Source of the DNA: a virus | DNA: 34,659 nt | Virus record (IMG/VR): IMGVR_UViG_3300013285_000040 | Location: 1 to 34,659 of that record | Reading direction: 5' to 3' (one strand) | Shown here: positions 20,624-30,142 of the stretch, piece after piece | How positions within the stretch are numbered: the stretch's first letter is position 1 | Layout of the letters: the number at the start of each line of letters is the position of its first letter | Position numbers and translations under genes: made by a program | The notes under the pieces: model-generated | Database searches by the model: none | Told to the model about the DNA's origin: nothing | The model's input: the letters and a program-made list of their open reading frames with translations, nothing else

Positions 20624-21838
20624 ATGCCATTCATGAGCGTCAACAGTTATGTCGGACTCGGAATCCAGAGTGCACGTGGCACCGCGTCAAGCAACGTGAA
20701 GTTCATTCCCGTGATGACACCACAGATTACGCCGATGCAGAAGTTCCTTCGGGACGAAGCCTTCAGGGGATCTCCGGTCAAACTTTACAACGAAGTCCTC
20801 GGAGTTCGTCACGATGAATACTCAGTCAAGGGATACGCATTCGCCGACACCTTCCCTCTGATTGCGAAAGCCGCTCTCGGATTCGACAGCGTTTCGGGCT
20901 CGACGCTTTACACGCACGTCATCTCGCTCTACAACTCAGCCGCCAACTCGTCGCAACCGCCAGCCGTTACCGTTCAAGACTTTGACGGCAACGCACCATT
21001 CCAAATCCTTGACGCTCAACTCGGCGAACTCAAGTTGACGTTCGGTGCTGAAGCGGCGTTCGAGTACGACGCAAAGTTCATGGGACTTCCATTCACCACG
21101 ATTGCCGCACCGACTGCATCGTTCTCGACTGAAGCGTTCGTGCCAGGTTGGGACGTATCAGCAACCATCGGCGGAGTCGCAACGTCGGTTCTTATGTCGG
21201 GTGACATCACTCTCTCACGAGCCACCGCACCGATCTTTACAGCACAAGGAACGAACGCTCCTTATCGTTTGTTCGCTGGCCCGTTGGACGTCAAAGGCAC
21301 CATGAAGTTCGTTGTTGAAAACACCGACCAACTTATCTGGGCGACTTCTAACGCCACCACCGTCGGAGCATCACCAGCCGCATTGTCACAAACGACGTCG
21401 GCAACGCTTCCCGTCACCTCTGCTTCTGCATTCTCGGCTGGTGGTGGCACCGGAGTTATCCAGCACCTCGGAGTCTCCTACCCGTTTTCTTACGCGAGCA
21501 CCTCCGGTTCAACTCTCACCGGTGTTCTGTTGGTCAATGGCCCAGGGTTCACGCCAACTGCCACCACCGACACAGTCGCGGTTGGGTCGCTGGCACTTAG
21601 CGACGCTCCCAAGCCTGTGAGCCTTGTGTTCACCGACCCAATGAGCGGTCACACGATCACCGTTCAGATGTCCACTTGTCAGTTCAAGGACGCCAAGCGT
21701 GACCGGAGCAAAGCGTTTGTCGAAGTTGACGCATCGTTCGATGCTCAGGCCAACACAACCGACGCCGTATCCGGTGCCGGTGGTGGGTACTCGCCCATCA
21801 AGATCACGGCAACGAACCTGATATCTGCCGTCTACTAA
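20624..21838 (+). CDS. Major tail (tube) protein with inserted beta domain
   Basis: This encodes 404 residues. The N-terminal half (VGLGIQSARGTASSNVKFIP, then EYSVKGYAFADTFPLI) and the C-terminal ITVQMSTCQFKDAKRDRSKA resemble tail tube proteins of siphoviruses. At about residues 255-325 there is an inserted Ser/Thr/Gly-rich unit (LPVTSASAFSAGGGTGVI, then YASTSGSTLTGVLL) like those in the connector and tail-tip proteins. It would polymerise into the tail tube, with the insertion on the outside. Its place before the chaperone pair and the tape measure supports the call. Confidence 0.85.
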   Translation: MPFMSVNSYVGLGIQSARGTASSNVKFIPVMTPQITPMQKFLRDEAFRGSPVKLYNEVLGVRHDEYSVKGYAFADTFPLIAKAALGFDSVSGSTLYTHVISLYNSAANSSQPPAVTVQDFDGNAPFQILDAQLGELKLTFGAEAAFEYDAKFMGLPFTTIAAPTASFSTEAFVPGWDVSATIGGVATSVLMSGDITLSRATAPIFTAQGTNAPYRLFAGPLDVKGTMKFVVENTDQLIWATSNATTVGASPAALSQTTSATLPVTSASAFSAGGGTGVIQHLGVSYPFSYASTSGSTLTGVLLVNGPGFTPTATTDTVAVGSLALSDAPKPVSLVFTDPMSGHTITVQMSTCQFKDAKRDRSKAFVEVDASFDAQANTTDAVSGAGGGYSPIKITATNLISAVY

Positions 21839-21869
21839 ACAAAACAGACAACTAAATAAGGGAGAGAAG

Positions 21870-22364
21870 ATGCTTGTTGAGTTACCCAATAATCAAAGCG
21901 CAGTTCTGAGAAACTACGACGAACTCACCGAGCGACAGGCTCGAAGGATTCGTGGAGCTCTGCGAGGTTGGCTAGAGCAAGCCGGAATCATGAGCGCCTC
22001 AGGCTTTGACGAAGCCGATCCTGCGACGTGGGGAAACCTCAAGGATCTCGGCATCGACGAAACAGCCTACGAGCGATATGCGGACAGGTGCATCGTTGAG
22101 ATGGTCAAGTCGTGGACGTTTGGAGATCTCCCAACGATGGAAACCGTTGGCGACTTACTACCGGCGACCACCTATCAAAAGTTGAGTGAGAAGGCGATTG
22201 AACTTTCCAGAGGCGACGAGGCAAGCGGAGTGGAGGGTGCAACAGACCCAAAAGTGCTTACAGAAAACTCGAACGTCTCCGCGCTCATCTCCTCGGACGT
22301 GGCCTCGAACCAGTTGACCCCGACATCGCCGACCAATGGAGAGAGTACCGTTATCGCGCTTTGA
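21870..22364 (+). CDS. Tail assembly chaperone (G-type)
   Basis: This encodes 164 residues. The N-terminal region is helical (ELTERQARRIRGALRGWLEQ), ending in a low-complexity tail. Position between tail tube and tape measure, plus a slippery site near the 3' end, identifies it as the short chaperone of the G/GT pair that keeps tail proteins soluble during assembly. CCCAAAA at 22247 allows a -1 shift, giving a longer version. The short form simply reads on to TGA at 22362-22364. Confidence 0.85.
   Translation: MLVELPNNQSAVLRNYDELTERQARRIRGALRGWLEQAGIMSASGFDEADPATWGNLKDLGIDETAYERYADRCIVEMVKSWTFGDLPTMETVGDLLPATTYQKLSEKAIELSRGDEASGVEGATDPKVLTENSNVSALISSDVASNQLTPTSPTNGESTVIAL
22247..22253 (+). 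other. Predicted -1 frameshift site CCCAAAA (tail chaperones)
   Basis: In the G frame the codons are GAC CCA AAA GTG, so C_CCA_AAA is a canonical X_XXY_YYZ heptamer. The -1 frame is blocked by a TGA at 22199 and is open from 22202 to 22474, so the shift must occur between these points. This is the only good heptamer I found there. Confidence 0.85.
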
Positions 22365-22474
22365 TCCCGATGAGCCATGAGCAGTTCATGGACGAGCCGA
22401 CGAGCGTGATTGACTGGACGATAACTCTTGACGGACTAAGGATTGAGGTAGAAGAAGAATGGCAACAGAACTAA
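22253..22474 (+). CDS. Tail assembly chaperone T-extension (made by -1 frameshift)
   Basis: These 73 residues are read after slipping at CCCAAAA, giving a GT protein of about 201 residues. The sequence contains LLGRGLEPVDPDIAD, QWREYRYRALIPMSHEQFMD and VIDWTITLDGL, a pattern I recognise from frameshifted tail chaperones of actinobacterial phages. It has no start of its own and overlaps the next gene by 16 bases. In related phages a fixed small fraction of ribosomes shifts; the ratio here cannot be read from sequence. Confidence 0.85.
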   Translation, partial: SAYRKLERLRAHLLGRGLEPVDPDIADQWREYRYRALIPMSHEQFMDEPTSVIDWTITLDGLRIEVEEEWQQN

Positions 22475-22887
22475 TCTCCGGCGTCAAAGCGTTCAATGAG
22501 TCAATCAAGGTCATGAACCAAAAAATGCGAATGGCCGGACGCCAGATTGTCGTTGAAGGCGGCCAGGTCATCGCCAAGAACTCGCGTGAGATGTTCACCG
22601 AGCCAGGCAACGGACGAAAGGGACGACACGTTGGCCCCGAAGGTGGGCCGCCAAACGTCCGAACCGGTTATCTTGCTCGCTCTATTCAATCAAGCAGACC
22701 GGAGGAAATCGGAACCGGCAGATGGACAACTTCTACTGGCCCGAAAGCAATCTACGGGCGAAGGATAGAACTCGGATTCCCAGAGGGGAAGTATGATTAC
22801 CCATATCTCCGACCAGGATTCGAGAAGTCAATGCCCGAAATAAGAAAGATATCTGAGCGCGTGTGGGCAGGTGTTCTTCGTGGCTGA
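22459..22887 (+). CDS. HK97 gp10-like tail completion protein
   Basis: This encodes 142 residues. The pattern is that of the gp10-like family: helical start (VMNQKMRMAGRQIVVEGGQV), then RTGYLARSI, a GPKAIYGRRIELG strand-turn, YPYLRPGFEKSMPEI and a C-terminal helix. These proteins usually finish the tail end or the neck. The usual place is upstream of the tail tube; here it lies between the chaperones and the tape measure, a departure from common order. It overlaps both neighbours. Confidence 0.75.
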   Translation: MATELISGVKAFNESIKVMNQKMRMAGRQIVVEGGQVIAKNSREMFTEPGNGRKGRHVGPEGGPPNVRTGYLARSIQSSRPEEIGTGRWTTSTGPKAIYGRRIELGFPEGKYDYPYLRPGFEKSMPEIRKISERVWAGVLRG

Positions 22888-25000
22888 GTTCTTACCTCCC
22901 GTCGTTGCGACGCTTCTCGCCGACACAAAAGAGTTCACCGCAAAGATGGACGGCGCTATCGGCAAGATGGCCGAGGTCGATGCCGCATCAGCGACAGCTG
23001 GTGCCAGGATTCAACAGAACCTTGGCAAAATGGCACTCGCCACGATTGGCATCGGCGTTGGATTCGGTGCCGTCGGAGTGAAAATGGCGGTGGACTTCCA
23101 AGGCTCCATGACCAAGGTGCAAAACAGTAGCGGCATGGGTCAGCAACAAATCAAACAACTTGGGGACGCCTTCCTCGGAACCGCATTCAAGAGTGAGTTC
23201 AGTGCACAGGAACTCGCAACCGCATTCGCAGGTGTTGCCGGTCAGTTGACATTACTCAATGGTCACGTCTTGACGACAAAGCAGACAATGGACGTGATGC
23301 GAAGTGCCTCTGATCTTGCGGTGGCAAAGAACATAGATCTCGCCTCCTCGACGCAAGCCATCGTCTCTGTGATGAAGGTCTTTCAGACTCCGCTCAAGGA
23401 CGTCGCCGACGCTACCAATCAACTTTACGTTGCCTCCGACTTGAGTGGAACTTCAATCGGTGGGGTTGTCGGTCAATACACAAAACTCCACGCCGCTTTA
23501 GGCATCAGCATTCCTTCTATGAAGGATATGAACGTGCTCATGGCCGATATGAACAATCTCGGCGTCGGTCAGGGTCGAACGATGATGAAGGTGCAACAGG
23601 CAATCGGCGGAATGTTAGACCCAACAAAACAATGGACAGCCGCACAACACGATCTCACCGGCAACATCTACACACTCGACGGTCACTTCATTGGAATGTC
23701 TGCGCTCATTGACCAGATGAGTCCGAAGTTCAAGGGTATGACAGACGAGCAAGCGAAGGCGGCGGCACAGACGTTGGGTTGGGGCAAAGCCTCGGACGCC
23801 ATGATTGAGATTATGCGTGGCGGAAGTCCGGCCTACGACCAAGCGACGCAAGCGGTAGAACGTCACGTCACCGTTGTCAAAGCCGCACAGGAAGCGTCAA
23901 AGAACTTCAAGAACGAACTCTCTACACTTGAATCAGGAACGAAGGACGTGTTGACGCAGGTAGGACTCGCCTTATTGCCAGCCGCTCAAGACCTTATGAA
24001 CTGGGCGAAGAACGCAATCGACTTCTTCAAGGCTCACCCGTTGATCTCAGAGATTGCTTCTGACGCGGCGATTGGCGCATTCGCATTAGCCGTCGCGTTC
24101 AAGGTTGGCAAGACAATGGCATCGGTATGGGACACGGGCGTCAAAGCCTTCGACGCAATAAAGAATCTGTTCGTGGGTGGCGTCGCGAATACCCCCATTG
24201 AGTTGAACACTCTTGCCACGCAAGCAAATACCGACGCTCTGTTGGGTAACGCCGGTGCTGGTGCCGTAGGTGGAGCAGGAGGAGCAAGTAAAGATCTGGT
24301 CAAGGGTGCGCCGGTATTGTTTGGACTTGGTACTTTGCCAGAACTTATTGTTGGAGGAGTTGTTGCGGGCGTCGCTCTAGGACTTGCTAAGTATGTTGTG
24401 GGGCCAGCGACAAACGCCGCATTCAACGCAGTAAGCCCATCAGAGGTTGTTTCCTCAAGTCGAGTAACTCCACAAAAAAGCGGTGGCATCTGGGGAGGAA
24501 TAACAGACGTCGCAAGTTGGCTTACCGGAGCAAAGCCGGTGAGCGTATCCGCTCCGACTGGAGCGCAGATAGATCACGCTGGTCGTCAGGGTGGGAATGC
24601 CGGTGTGCCAAACGTGCCCCCTGCGCCATTGGCGTTACTGCCAGGGACAAAGGTTGGCATTCAAGGAATCGTTGGAACAGACCTAAACAGCGCCGGAGTT
24701 GCCGTCAAGTCGCAAGTCAAAGTTGACATTCCAAAGGGCGTAAGTATCTCAAACGCTCCTGGGGTTCATCTAATGGGGCCTGTTGTTTCTCACATTGCAA
24801 CTACAGCGACGAACTCCTCGCATCTCGCAGGCATTCAAGGTGTGCGAATCTCAACGGCGACCACAGCGCAACATGCCTACCACCTCGCCGGTATTCCTGG
24901 CATCAGAAACTCAACATCAAGCACAGCAGATAACACACGCAATATCCTAAGTGCCGTGAGCAAAGCAAACAAAGTGACTGTCACGGCGAGGTTCTCCTAA
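22871..25000 (+). CDS. Tape measure protein
   Basis: This encodes 709 residues from GTG 22871 (a second in-frame GTG is at 22880). It is helical at the start (ADTKEFTAKMDGAIGKMAEV) with a tape-measure core (VDFQGSMTKVQNSSGM; DVMRSASDLAVAKNIDLAS; FQTPLKDVADATNQLYVASD) and hydrophobic segments in the middle (AAIGAFALAVAF; LPELIVGGVVAGVALGLA). The C-terminus carries short repeats, with HLAGIQGVRISTATTAQ followed by HLAGIPGIRNSTSSTAD. It sets tail length during assembly and is ejected with the DNA. By the usual rule of about 1.5 angstrom per residue, the tail would be near 100 nm. Confidence 0.92.
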   Translation: MFFVAEFLPPVVATLLADTKEFTAKMDGAIGKMAEVDAASATAGARIQQNLGKMALATIGIGVGFGAVGVKMAVDFQGSMTKVQNSSGMGQQQIKQLGDAFLGTAFKSEFSAQELATAFAGVAGQLTLLNGHVLTTKQTMDVMRSASDLAVAKNIDLASSTQAIVSVMKVFQTPLKDVADATNQLYVASDLSGTSIGGVVGQYTKLHAALGISIPSMKDMNVLMADMNNLGVGQGRTMMKVQQAIGGMLDPTKQWTAAQHDLTGNIYTLDGHFIGMSALIDQMSPKFKGMTDEQAKAAAQTLGWGKASDAMIEIMRGGSPAYDQATQAVERHVTVVKAAQEASKNFKNELSTLESGTKDVLTQVGLALLPAAQDLMNWAKNAIDFFKAHPLISEIASDAAIGAFALAVAFKVGKTMASVWDTGVKAFDAIKNLFVGGVANTPIELNTLATQANTDALLGNAGAGAVGGAGGASKDLVKGAPVLFGLGTLPELIVGGVVAGVALGLAKYVVGPATNAAFNAVSPSEVVSSSRVTPQKSGGIWGGITDVASWLTGAKPVSVSAPTGAQIDHAGRQGGNAGVPNVPPAPLALLPGTKVGIQGIVGTDLNSAGVAVKSQVKVDIPKGVSISNAPGVHLMGPVVSHIATTATNSSHLAGIQGVRISTATTAQHAYHLAGIPGIRNSTSSTADNTRNILSAVSKANKVTVTARFS

Positions 25001-25254
25001 TGGCCGATGAGTACGAAGTAAACGTAGAGATCCCGATTGACGTTCTCGTTGGCAAACTTCTCAGCAACCGAGCATTCGTAAATGGGATCGCTGAAGCGGT
25101 GCGGAACAGTATGTTGAATAACTCGCGAGCGTGGGGTGACGTGCTCGGTGGTTACGCAGGAACCAAGTCACCAGCGTTTCAGAACCTTGTCAGTCAAGCA
25201 GCTCAGGGTCGTTGGCAGAATGTTGGTGGAAAGCAAACCTGGGTGAAGGGCTAA
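25000..25254 (+). CDS. Small tail-region protein
   Basis: This encodes 84 residues, with the ATG sharing a base with the tape measure stop (taATG). It has a hydrophobic N-terminal half (IPIDVLVGKLLSNRAFVNGI) and a Gly/Gln-rich end. Its stop overlaps the start of the tail-tip gene in the same way. It is probably a virion or assembly protein by location; no family was recognised. Confidence 0.65.
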   Translation: MADEYEVNVEIPIDVLVGKLLSNRAFVNGIAEAVRNSMLNNSRAWGDVLGGYAGTKSPAFQNLVSQAAQGRWQNVGGKQTWVKG

Positions 25255-28200
25255 TGGCACAGCCGAATCTCTCGCTCCCCTCCATCTCCGTTCAGTTCGC
25301 ATTCACGGATCTCCAAACCGGAGTCACACCAACGGCGTTCTCTCGACAGACCGTGAACGTCACAAACGTCGGTCAAATCGTTACTTTTATTGCAGGTTTC
25401 GGTGGACAGTTGGTGCTTGATTCGTTTGGAAGTATCACACCCCAAACGACGAGCGGCCAGGTGACGCTTCTGAAAGGCTCAACCCTTTACACGATTACCT
25501 ATTCCAGCGCGCTATTTGTAGGCGGTCAGTATGTTCTGTCTAGTCCCGTTATAACGTCTCCCCCCCTTGCATCGTTCACAACTGACGGCACCGAGATAAT
25601 CTTATTGTGGAACTGGTACGAAACAGGCTCTTATGTTCGCGACATATCAACTCGAATGGGTCGTCAACACGAACTAGACCGAACTGAATCCTCATCAGCA
25701 CAGTTCATTCTTGAAAGTCGTGATGGTCGTTGGCTTCCCTGGTCGACATCAGCATTCAGTTACACCTCAGTCACAACCGGAGCAACCGACTCGCTTGTGT
25801 CGTCAACGATTCTGAAAGTTGGAGTTCCCGTCAAGATCACAGCAACCTGGAACGGTACAACGTATCCGGTGTTCTTCGGGTTTGTAGACCAATGGGAACC
25901 GAGCGCACTTGACGAAGTTGAAGTTGACACGACGGTGATCTGCACCGACCTGCTCAAGAAACTTTCAGTCACTCGACTATCCAACTCATCGCTCTATTGG
26001 CAGACGGCACTAAACCCAATCAAGAACACCAGCATCACCCCTGACGTTCTTCGACTGAACGATCAACCTTCACTCGCAACGGGCAAAGTGTCTTTGCGAA
26101 ATAGTGGCGTGGGTGGATTCATCACAAGCGGCGTCGCTGGTTCGGGATTGACGCTCTCTGCGACAAGCAACGTGACAATCAACTTCTCCCGATATTCCAC
26201 CGCTACTTCACTTCCCCTCCAACCTTCTAACGGCACCTTCCAACTTTGGGCGAATGGTCGACAACTCACAGTCGCTTACACCACCGCCACTTCTTCTGGA
26301 ACGGCGTGGACTTTCACCGGTTGTCGATTGACACAACCTGGGCAAACTTACGTCACGAACTTAGGTGACTACATCATCGGTGGAGTTGCTACCGGCTCGG
26401 TTGGCATCGGCATGACTGCCGCAAACGCACCTGCCGCCGCCGCTCTTGTCACTTCTTCATTCAATCAAAATGGGCCACTACTCTATGACCCGACCTCTCA
26501 GGGAATCGACTTGACGAATGGCGGTGGGGTTACACACCCTGCACTTGGAATCACAATCTCAAACGGTTCGGCTTACTACAACTCTGTTGCGGCAATCACT
26601 AACGCTGGCACCGGCTACACGGGTGAAGCGTGGTTCAAGGGGACTCAGCCTGGCGACTCACTCATTCAGATCGTTGATGCGATTCGTTCGGCACCCAATA
26701 TCTATTCATACGTTCTTCAAGTCTCCACCGCGTCACAGTTGACCGTGTCAATACGAACAACGACCTCAGGTGGAACAACAACGACAACTCTTGGAACCTA
26801 CACATGGGGTCAACAGGTAACCGATGGGAACTGGCATCTCGTCACGTTCAACATTCAAGCAGAGCCAAATAGCGCAAACACTTTCAACTTCTATGCATAC
26901 GTTGACGGCATGAACTGCGGATTCTTTCAGAGCAATATCGCAACACTCGCACCGACATCCGTGAACTTCGGAACCTACACACTCGGAATCTATGCGATTG
27001 CCGCTTCGGTTCCTTACCAGGTTGCCAACTGTAACGCCACAATCTCGGAGGCTTCGTTCTGTTGGGACGATTCAACCTACGCTCCAGCATCGCTCAACAG
27101 AGCAAGGGTCGGTGCGTTCTTTCGAGCGAACGGAGCAATCTCACAGATCTCTCTTTCTGCGGCGATTACGAACACTTCAACAACGACGCTTCCGTTGGTA
27201 AACTCCAACGGCTTTCTTCCTGGCGGTGGATTAGCCGTGCTCGTGTCGTCTAACGGGAGCACCGGAGGAACCTTCAACGCTTATCCGATCTCCTACACCG
27301 GAGTCACGTCAGGAACATCACCAAGCCTTACCGGCGTCAAACTTTATCCACCCGTCTTGACGACCACGACAACCGTCAACGCTGGTCTAAGCGGCTCGGG
27401 TAGCGCGTACGAAACAGTCCTGCACTCGCAGGGAACTTCAACCGGATATCGAATGAAAGACGTTGCCGAGGTGGTTGGATTAGCACCTGCCGATGGTTCA
27501 ACCACATTGACAACAACACCTCTGAGTTACTCGGCAGGAGCGATTAGTCAACTAGCACTAGAGCAGGGTGCAGTCTATTCAACGAGCGCTCTCGACTATG
27601 GCTTTCAATACGAAGAAACCGAAAACGGGTTCTATTACCAATCGCCTGCCGGAGTTCTTACATTCCTTCCACGCTTTTATCCTCAGACGCACGCACAGAA
27701 CTCGACACAGTTCACCGACTCAGGAACCAGCACCTCGCAAGCTCACTATCTCCCAGCAATCGAGATGGTTCTTGACGACCTTGACACCTGGACAATCGCT
27801 CAAACCACAAACACCGTCGGACAGACTTCGACTACCGTCGATCCAACAGGAACCTACTTGGCTAAATACGGAGCAAGAACCTATTCACGCGGCCAAATGT
27901 GGGCGAATCGCCAGACCGACATTGACGCACTCGGTTCAATGATCGTGAACCGCTACAAACAGCCAATCGTGCGTCCTCGGAAAGTGATGATCGAAAGTAC
28001 TTATTCCGACGGCACGACGCAACCAAATCAAGCCGTACAACTCGGGGCAAACTTATGGGATCAGGTCGTGTTCAATAGAACGGCGTATGGGGCGTCCTAC
28101 GCGCAAACGGTTGTCATTGAATCCATCTCTCACGAATATCAAGCGGAGCCTGGTCGCTGGCGCACCATGTTTGTTCTGTCACCCTACGAAATGAACGGTT

Positions 28201-28832
28201 CGTCAACAGTCAACGCTGGTTCGTTCTTTCGACTTTCAACTTCTACCGGAGCAGCTGATTACTCTAAGTTCCAAACAGCAAAAGGCTCAGTCTCATTTGC
28301 CACAACTCTGTCGTCAAGTGCGTCATCGCTCCAACTGAGTCCAGGCTTTACTGCGATCAACAAACCTTTGGCGCTCTTGCAGTTTCCGACGAGCGGTAAC
28401 ATCTCAATCGCCAGCGCTGGTGGCACGATTCCAGCTTCCTATTCGGGCCGAGCCCAGCCGATCACCAACACCGTTACTGCCGCGACGCTCACAACTTCAT
28501 CGTCGGTGACTCTGACGCTGGGCTCGGTGTCGAACTTCCCAGTCAACGGGGGTCAGTTCTGGTATGTCGCTTCAGGCTCCAACTCGGTCGCGGGGCCTAC
28601 GTACTGGCCATGCTCGTACACCTCCGTTTCGGGATTGACGATTCTTGGGTGCAAGTTGACCAACACCTCGGCGGGTTCAAGCATCCTGACCTCCATTCCT
28701 AACTACGTCATAGGCCCCGCGACGCTAACCGGAGTTTCAACATCGGTTGGCTACACCGGCACCGGCGTAGTCATCGTGGGTGACACGGTGACATATACTA
28801 CCGGCACCGCTCAAGATTCGTTTGGAGGATAA
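25254..28832 (+). CDS. Large tail-tip / adhesion protein
   Basis: This encodes 1192 residues from ATG 25254, which follows directly on the previous stop; the frame is open 42 nt higher but only over the preceding gene. Early residues (about 110-260) resemble distal-tail/baseplate proteins (DISTRMGRQHELDRTESSSA). A concanavalin/LamG-like sandwich lies at about 455-560 (AWFKGTQPGDSLIQIVDAIR; DGNWHLVTFNIQ; FYAYVDG), a fold that often binds carbohydrate. Three copies of a Ser/Thr-rich beta repeat occur near residues 315-380, 635-710 and 1070-1160. The C-terminal half has baseplate-hub-like parts (VMIESTYSDGTTQPN). It probably recognises the host surface. Confidence 0.8.
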   Translation: MAQPNLSLPSISVQFAFTDLQTGVTPTAFSRQTVNVTNVGQIVTFIAGFGGQLVLDSFGSITPQTTSGQVTLLKGSTLYTITYSSALFVGGQYVLSSPVITSPPLASFTTDGTEIILLWNWYETGSYVRDISTRMGRQHELDRTESSSAQFILESRDGRWLPWSTSAFSYTSVTTGATDSLVSSTILKVGVPVKITATWNGTTYPVFFGFVDQWEPSALDEVEVDTTVICTDLLKKLSVTRLSNSSLYWQTALNPIKNTSITPDVLRLNDQPSLATGKVSLRNSGVGGFITSGVAGSGLTLSATSNVTINFSRYSTATSLPLQPSNGTFQLWANGRQLTVAYTTATSSGTAWTFTGCRLTQPGQTYVTNLGDYIIGGVATGSVGIGMTAANAPAAAALVTSSFNQNGPLLYDPTSQGIDLTNGGGVTHPALGITISNGSAYYNSVAAITNAGTGYTGEAWFKGTQPGDSLIQIVDAIRSAPNIYSYVLQVSTASQLTVSIRTTTSGGTTTTTLGTYTWGQQVTDGNWHLVTFNIQAEPNSANTFNFYAYVDGMNCGFFQSNIATLAPTSVNFGTYTLGIYAIAASVPYQVANCNATISEASFCWDDSTYAPASLNRARVGAFFRANGAISQISLSAAITNTSTTTLPLVNSNGFLPGGGLAVLVSSNGSTGGTFNAYPISYTGVTSGTSPSLTGVKLYPPVLTTTTTVNAGLSGSGSAYETVLHSQGTSTGYRMKDVAEVVGLAPADGSTTLTTTPLSYSAGAISQLALEQGAVYSTSALDYGFQYEETENGFYYQSPAGVLTFLPRFYPQTHAQNSTQFTDSGTSTSQAHYLPAIEMVLDDLDTWTIAQTTNTVGQTSTTVDPTGTYLAKYGARTYSRGQMWANRQTDIDALGSMIVNRYKQPIVRPRKVMIESTYSDGTTQPNQAVQLGANLWDQVVFNRTAYGASYAQTVVIESISHEYQAEPGRWRTMFVLSPYEMNGSSTVNAGSFFRLSTSTGAADYSKFQTAKGSVSFATTLSSSASSLQLSPGFTAINKPLALLQFPTSGNISIASAGGTIPASYSGRAQPITNTVTAATLTTSSSVTLTLGSVSNFPVNGGQFWYVASGSNSVAGPTYWPCSYTSVSGLTILGCKLTNTSAGSSILTSIPNYVIGPATLTGVSTSVGYTGTGVVIVGDTVTYTTGTAQDSFGG

Positions 28833-29257
28833 TGCCGTACACCTGGAACAGCATCAACACCCACACGGCTGGCGAAGTGCTACCGATAGCCGATTGGAAC
28901 CAAGCCGCAATCGCGATGAACGGCATGGTCGGAACGTGGACGACCACCGGCTTGATGCAGGGTGCGACTACAACGGCAAACGGCTCACCACCGTTCTACT
29001 GTTACTTCGGTTTTACAGCAGTTACCCTCAACTCTTCGAGTTATGGCACAATCACAATCCCCAACGGAGGATTCCCGAACGGCACCATCTTGGCGATGAC
29101 GCAGATCGGTTCAAGTTCTTATCCTGGGTACACAACATTCACTCTTGGGTCGTTTACAAACGCAACCACCGTTACGTTCCTGGTGTCAAACGCCGCAGGA
29201 ACAGCGCCAGGTGCAGTTACGATCTCACAACTACAGTTCTTCATCATCGGCTATTAG
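28832..29257 (+). CDS. Small tail-tip accessory protein
   Basis: This encodes 141 residues, with the ATG overlapping the tail-tip stop (taATG). The first 30 residues (TWNSINTHTAGEVLPIADWN) are a short motif often found at the N-terminus of phage tail-tip proteins. The remainder is beta-rich and Thr/Ser/Gly-rich (FTAVTLNSSSYGTITIPNGG), consistent with a fibre tip or receptor-binding piece. No family was identified. It precedes the endolysin. Confidence 0.65.
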   Translation: MPYTWNSINTHTAGEVLPIADWNQAAIAMNGMVGTWTTTGLMQGATTTANGSPPFYCYFGFTAVTLNSSSYGTITIPNGGFPNGTILAMTQIGSSSYPGYTTFTLGSFTNATTVTFLVSNAAGTAPGAVTISQLQFFIIGY

Positions 29258-29265
29258 GAGCAAAC

Positions 29266-30141
29266 ATGACAGACGTTCGAGATCAAATAGTGAAATGGGC
29301 AAGATGGGGCGTGGACAATCACGCTGGCTTCACCTACACCGAGGGCGGCAACCGCATGGAGGGCATCGGTCACCCTGGCGTTCCGTGCCATTGTGACTGC
29401 TCAGCGTTCGTGACGCTCTGTTACAACTGGGCCGGAGCGCCCGACCCCAACGGTCAGGGCTATGACGGACAGGGATACACCGGCACGCTTCTCTCACACG
29501 GCGTCGTGATCATGAAGAACCAAGCGGTGCCAGGCGACGTTGTTGTTTACGGAGCAGGGACGGGAGATCACACGGCGATGATCGTCGAAGCAGGCAACGA
29601 CCCTATGACAGTTTCAATGGGTGAGCAGGGCGACCCCAACTACATTCGAGTCTCGCAGGACGGGCGACAGCCACAGCGATTCCTTCGTTTCAGCACCACC
29701 GGCGGAGGACAGCCAGCACCGGCTCCAAAACCTCAACCGAGTCAACAGCACATCATTGTTCCTGGCGTGAGTGTCCAGCAGGTTCAAGCGAAGGTCGGAG
29801 TTGCTCAAGATGGAGCATGGGGGCCGATCACCCAAGGGGCCGTTCTTGCCTTCCAGCATTCTCACAACCTCACAGCCGACGGGATCGTTGGGCCGCAGAC
29901 TTGGGGCGCTATGAACGCTTCTCCCAAACCACCGTCACCGACCCCCACGAACCGACCTGCGTTGGCTCAGGGGGCCACAGGGGACGCCGTGAGGGTGCTT
30001 CAGCAACGCCTCGGAGCACTCGTAGTTGACGGTCAGTTCGGGCCAGCGACAGCCAACCGACTCCGCCAATGGCAAGGACAGCACGGTCTAGCCGCCGACG
30101 GCGTTTGTGGGCCGCTCACTTGGGCCGCTCTCGGGGGTTGA
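29266..30141 (+). CDS. Endolysin: NlpC/P60 peptidase with two peptidoglycan-binding repeats
   Basis: This encodes 291 residues from ATG 29266 after a GGAG. Residues about 1-140 form an NlpC/P60-type peptidase: CDCSAFVTLCYNW with probable nucleophile Cys45, then PGDVVVYGAGTGDHTAMIV with His102. A Pro-rich linker (APAPKPQPSQ) follows. Two PG_binding_1 repeats follow: VSVQQVQAKVGVAQDGAWGP to TWGAM, and GDAVRVLQQRLGALVVDGQFG to TWAAL. It cleaves peptidoglycan peptides at the end of infection. There is no signal peptide, so release depends on a holin, probably the next gene. Confidence 0.92.
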   Translation: MTDVRDQIVKWARWGVDNHAGFTYTEGGNRMEGIGHPGVPCHCDCSAFVTLCYNWAGAPDPNGQGYDGQGYTGTLLSHGVVIMKNQAVPGDVVVYGAGTGDHTAMIVEAGNDPMTVSMGEQGDPNYIRVSQDGRQPQRFLRFSTTGGGQPAPAPKPQPSQQHIIVPGVSVQQVQAKVGVAQDGAWGPITQGAVLAFQHSHNLTADGIVGPQTWGAMNASPKPPSPTPTNRPALAQGATGDAVRVLQQRLGALVVDGQFGPATANRLRQWQGQHGLAADGVCGPLTWAALGG

Positions 30142-30142
30142 G

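Noticed and set aside
28822-29265. Upstream extension of the endolysin frame over the tail-tip accessory gene
   Set aside because: The frame is open, but its sequence is the out-of-frame shadow of the gene at 28832; a ribosome site and ATG at 29266 mark the true start.
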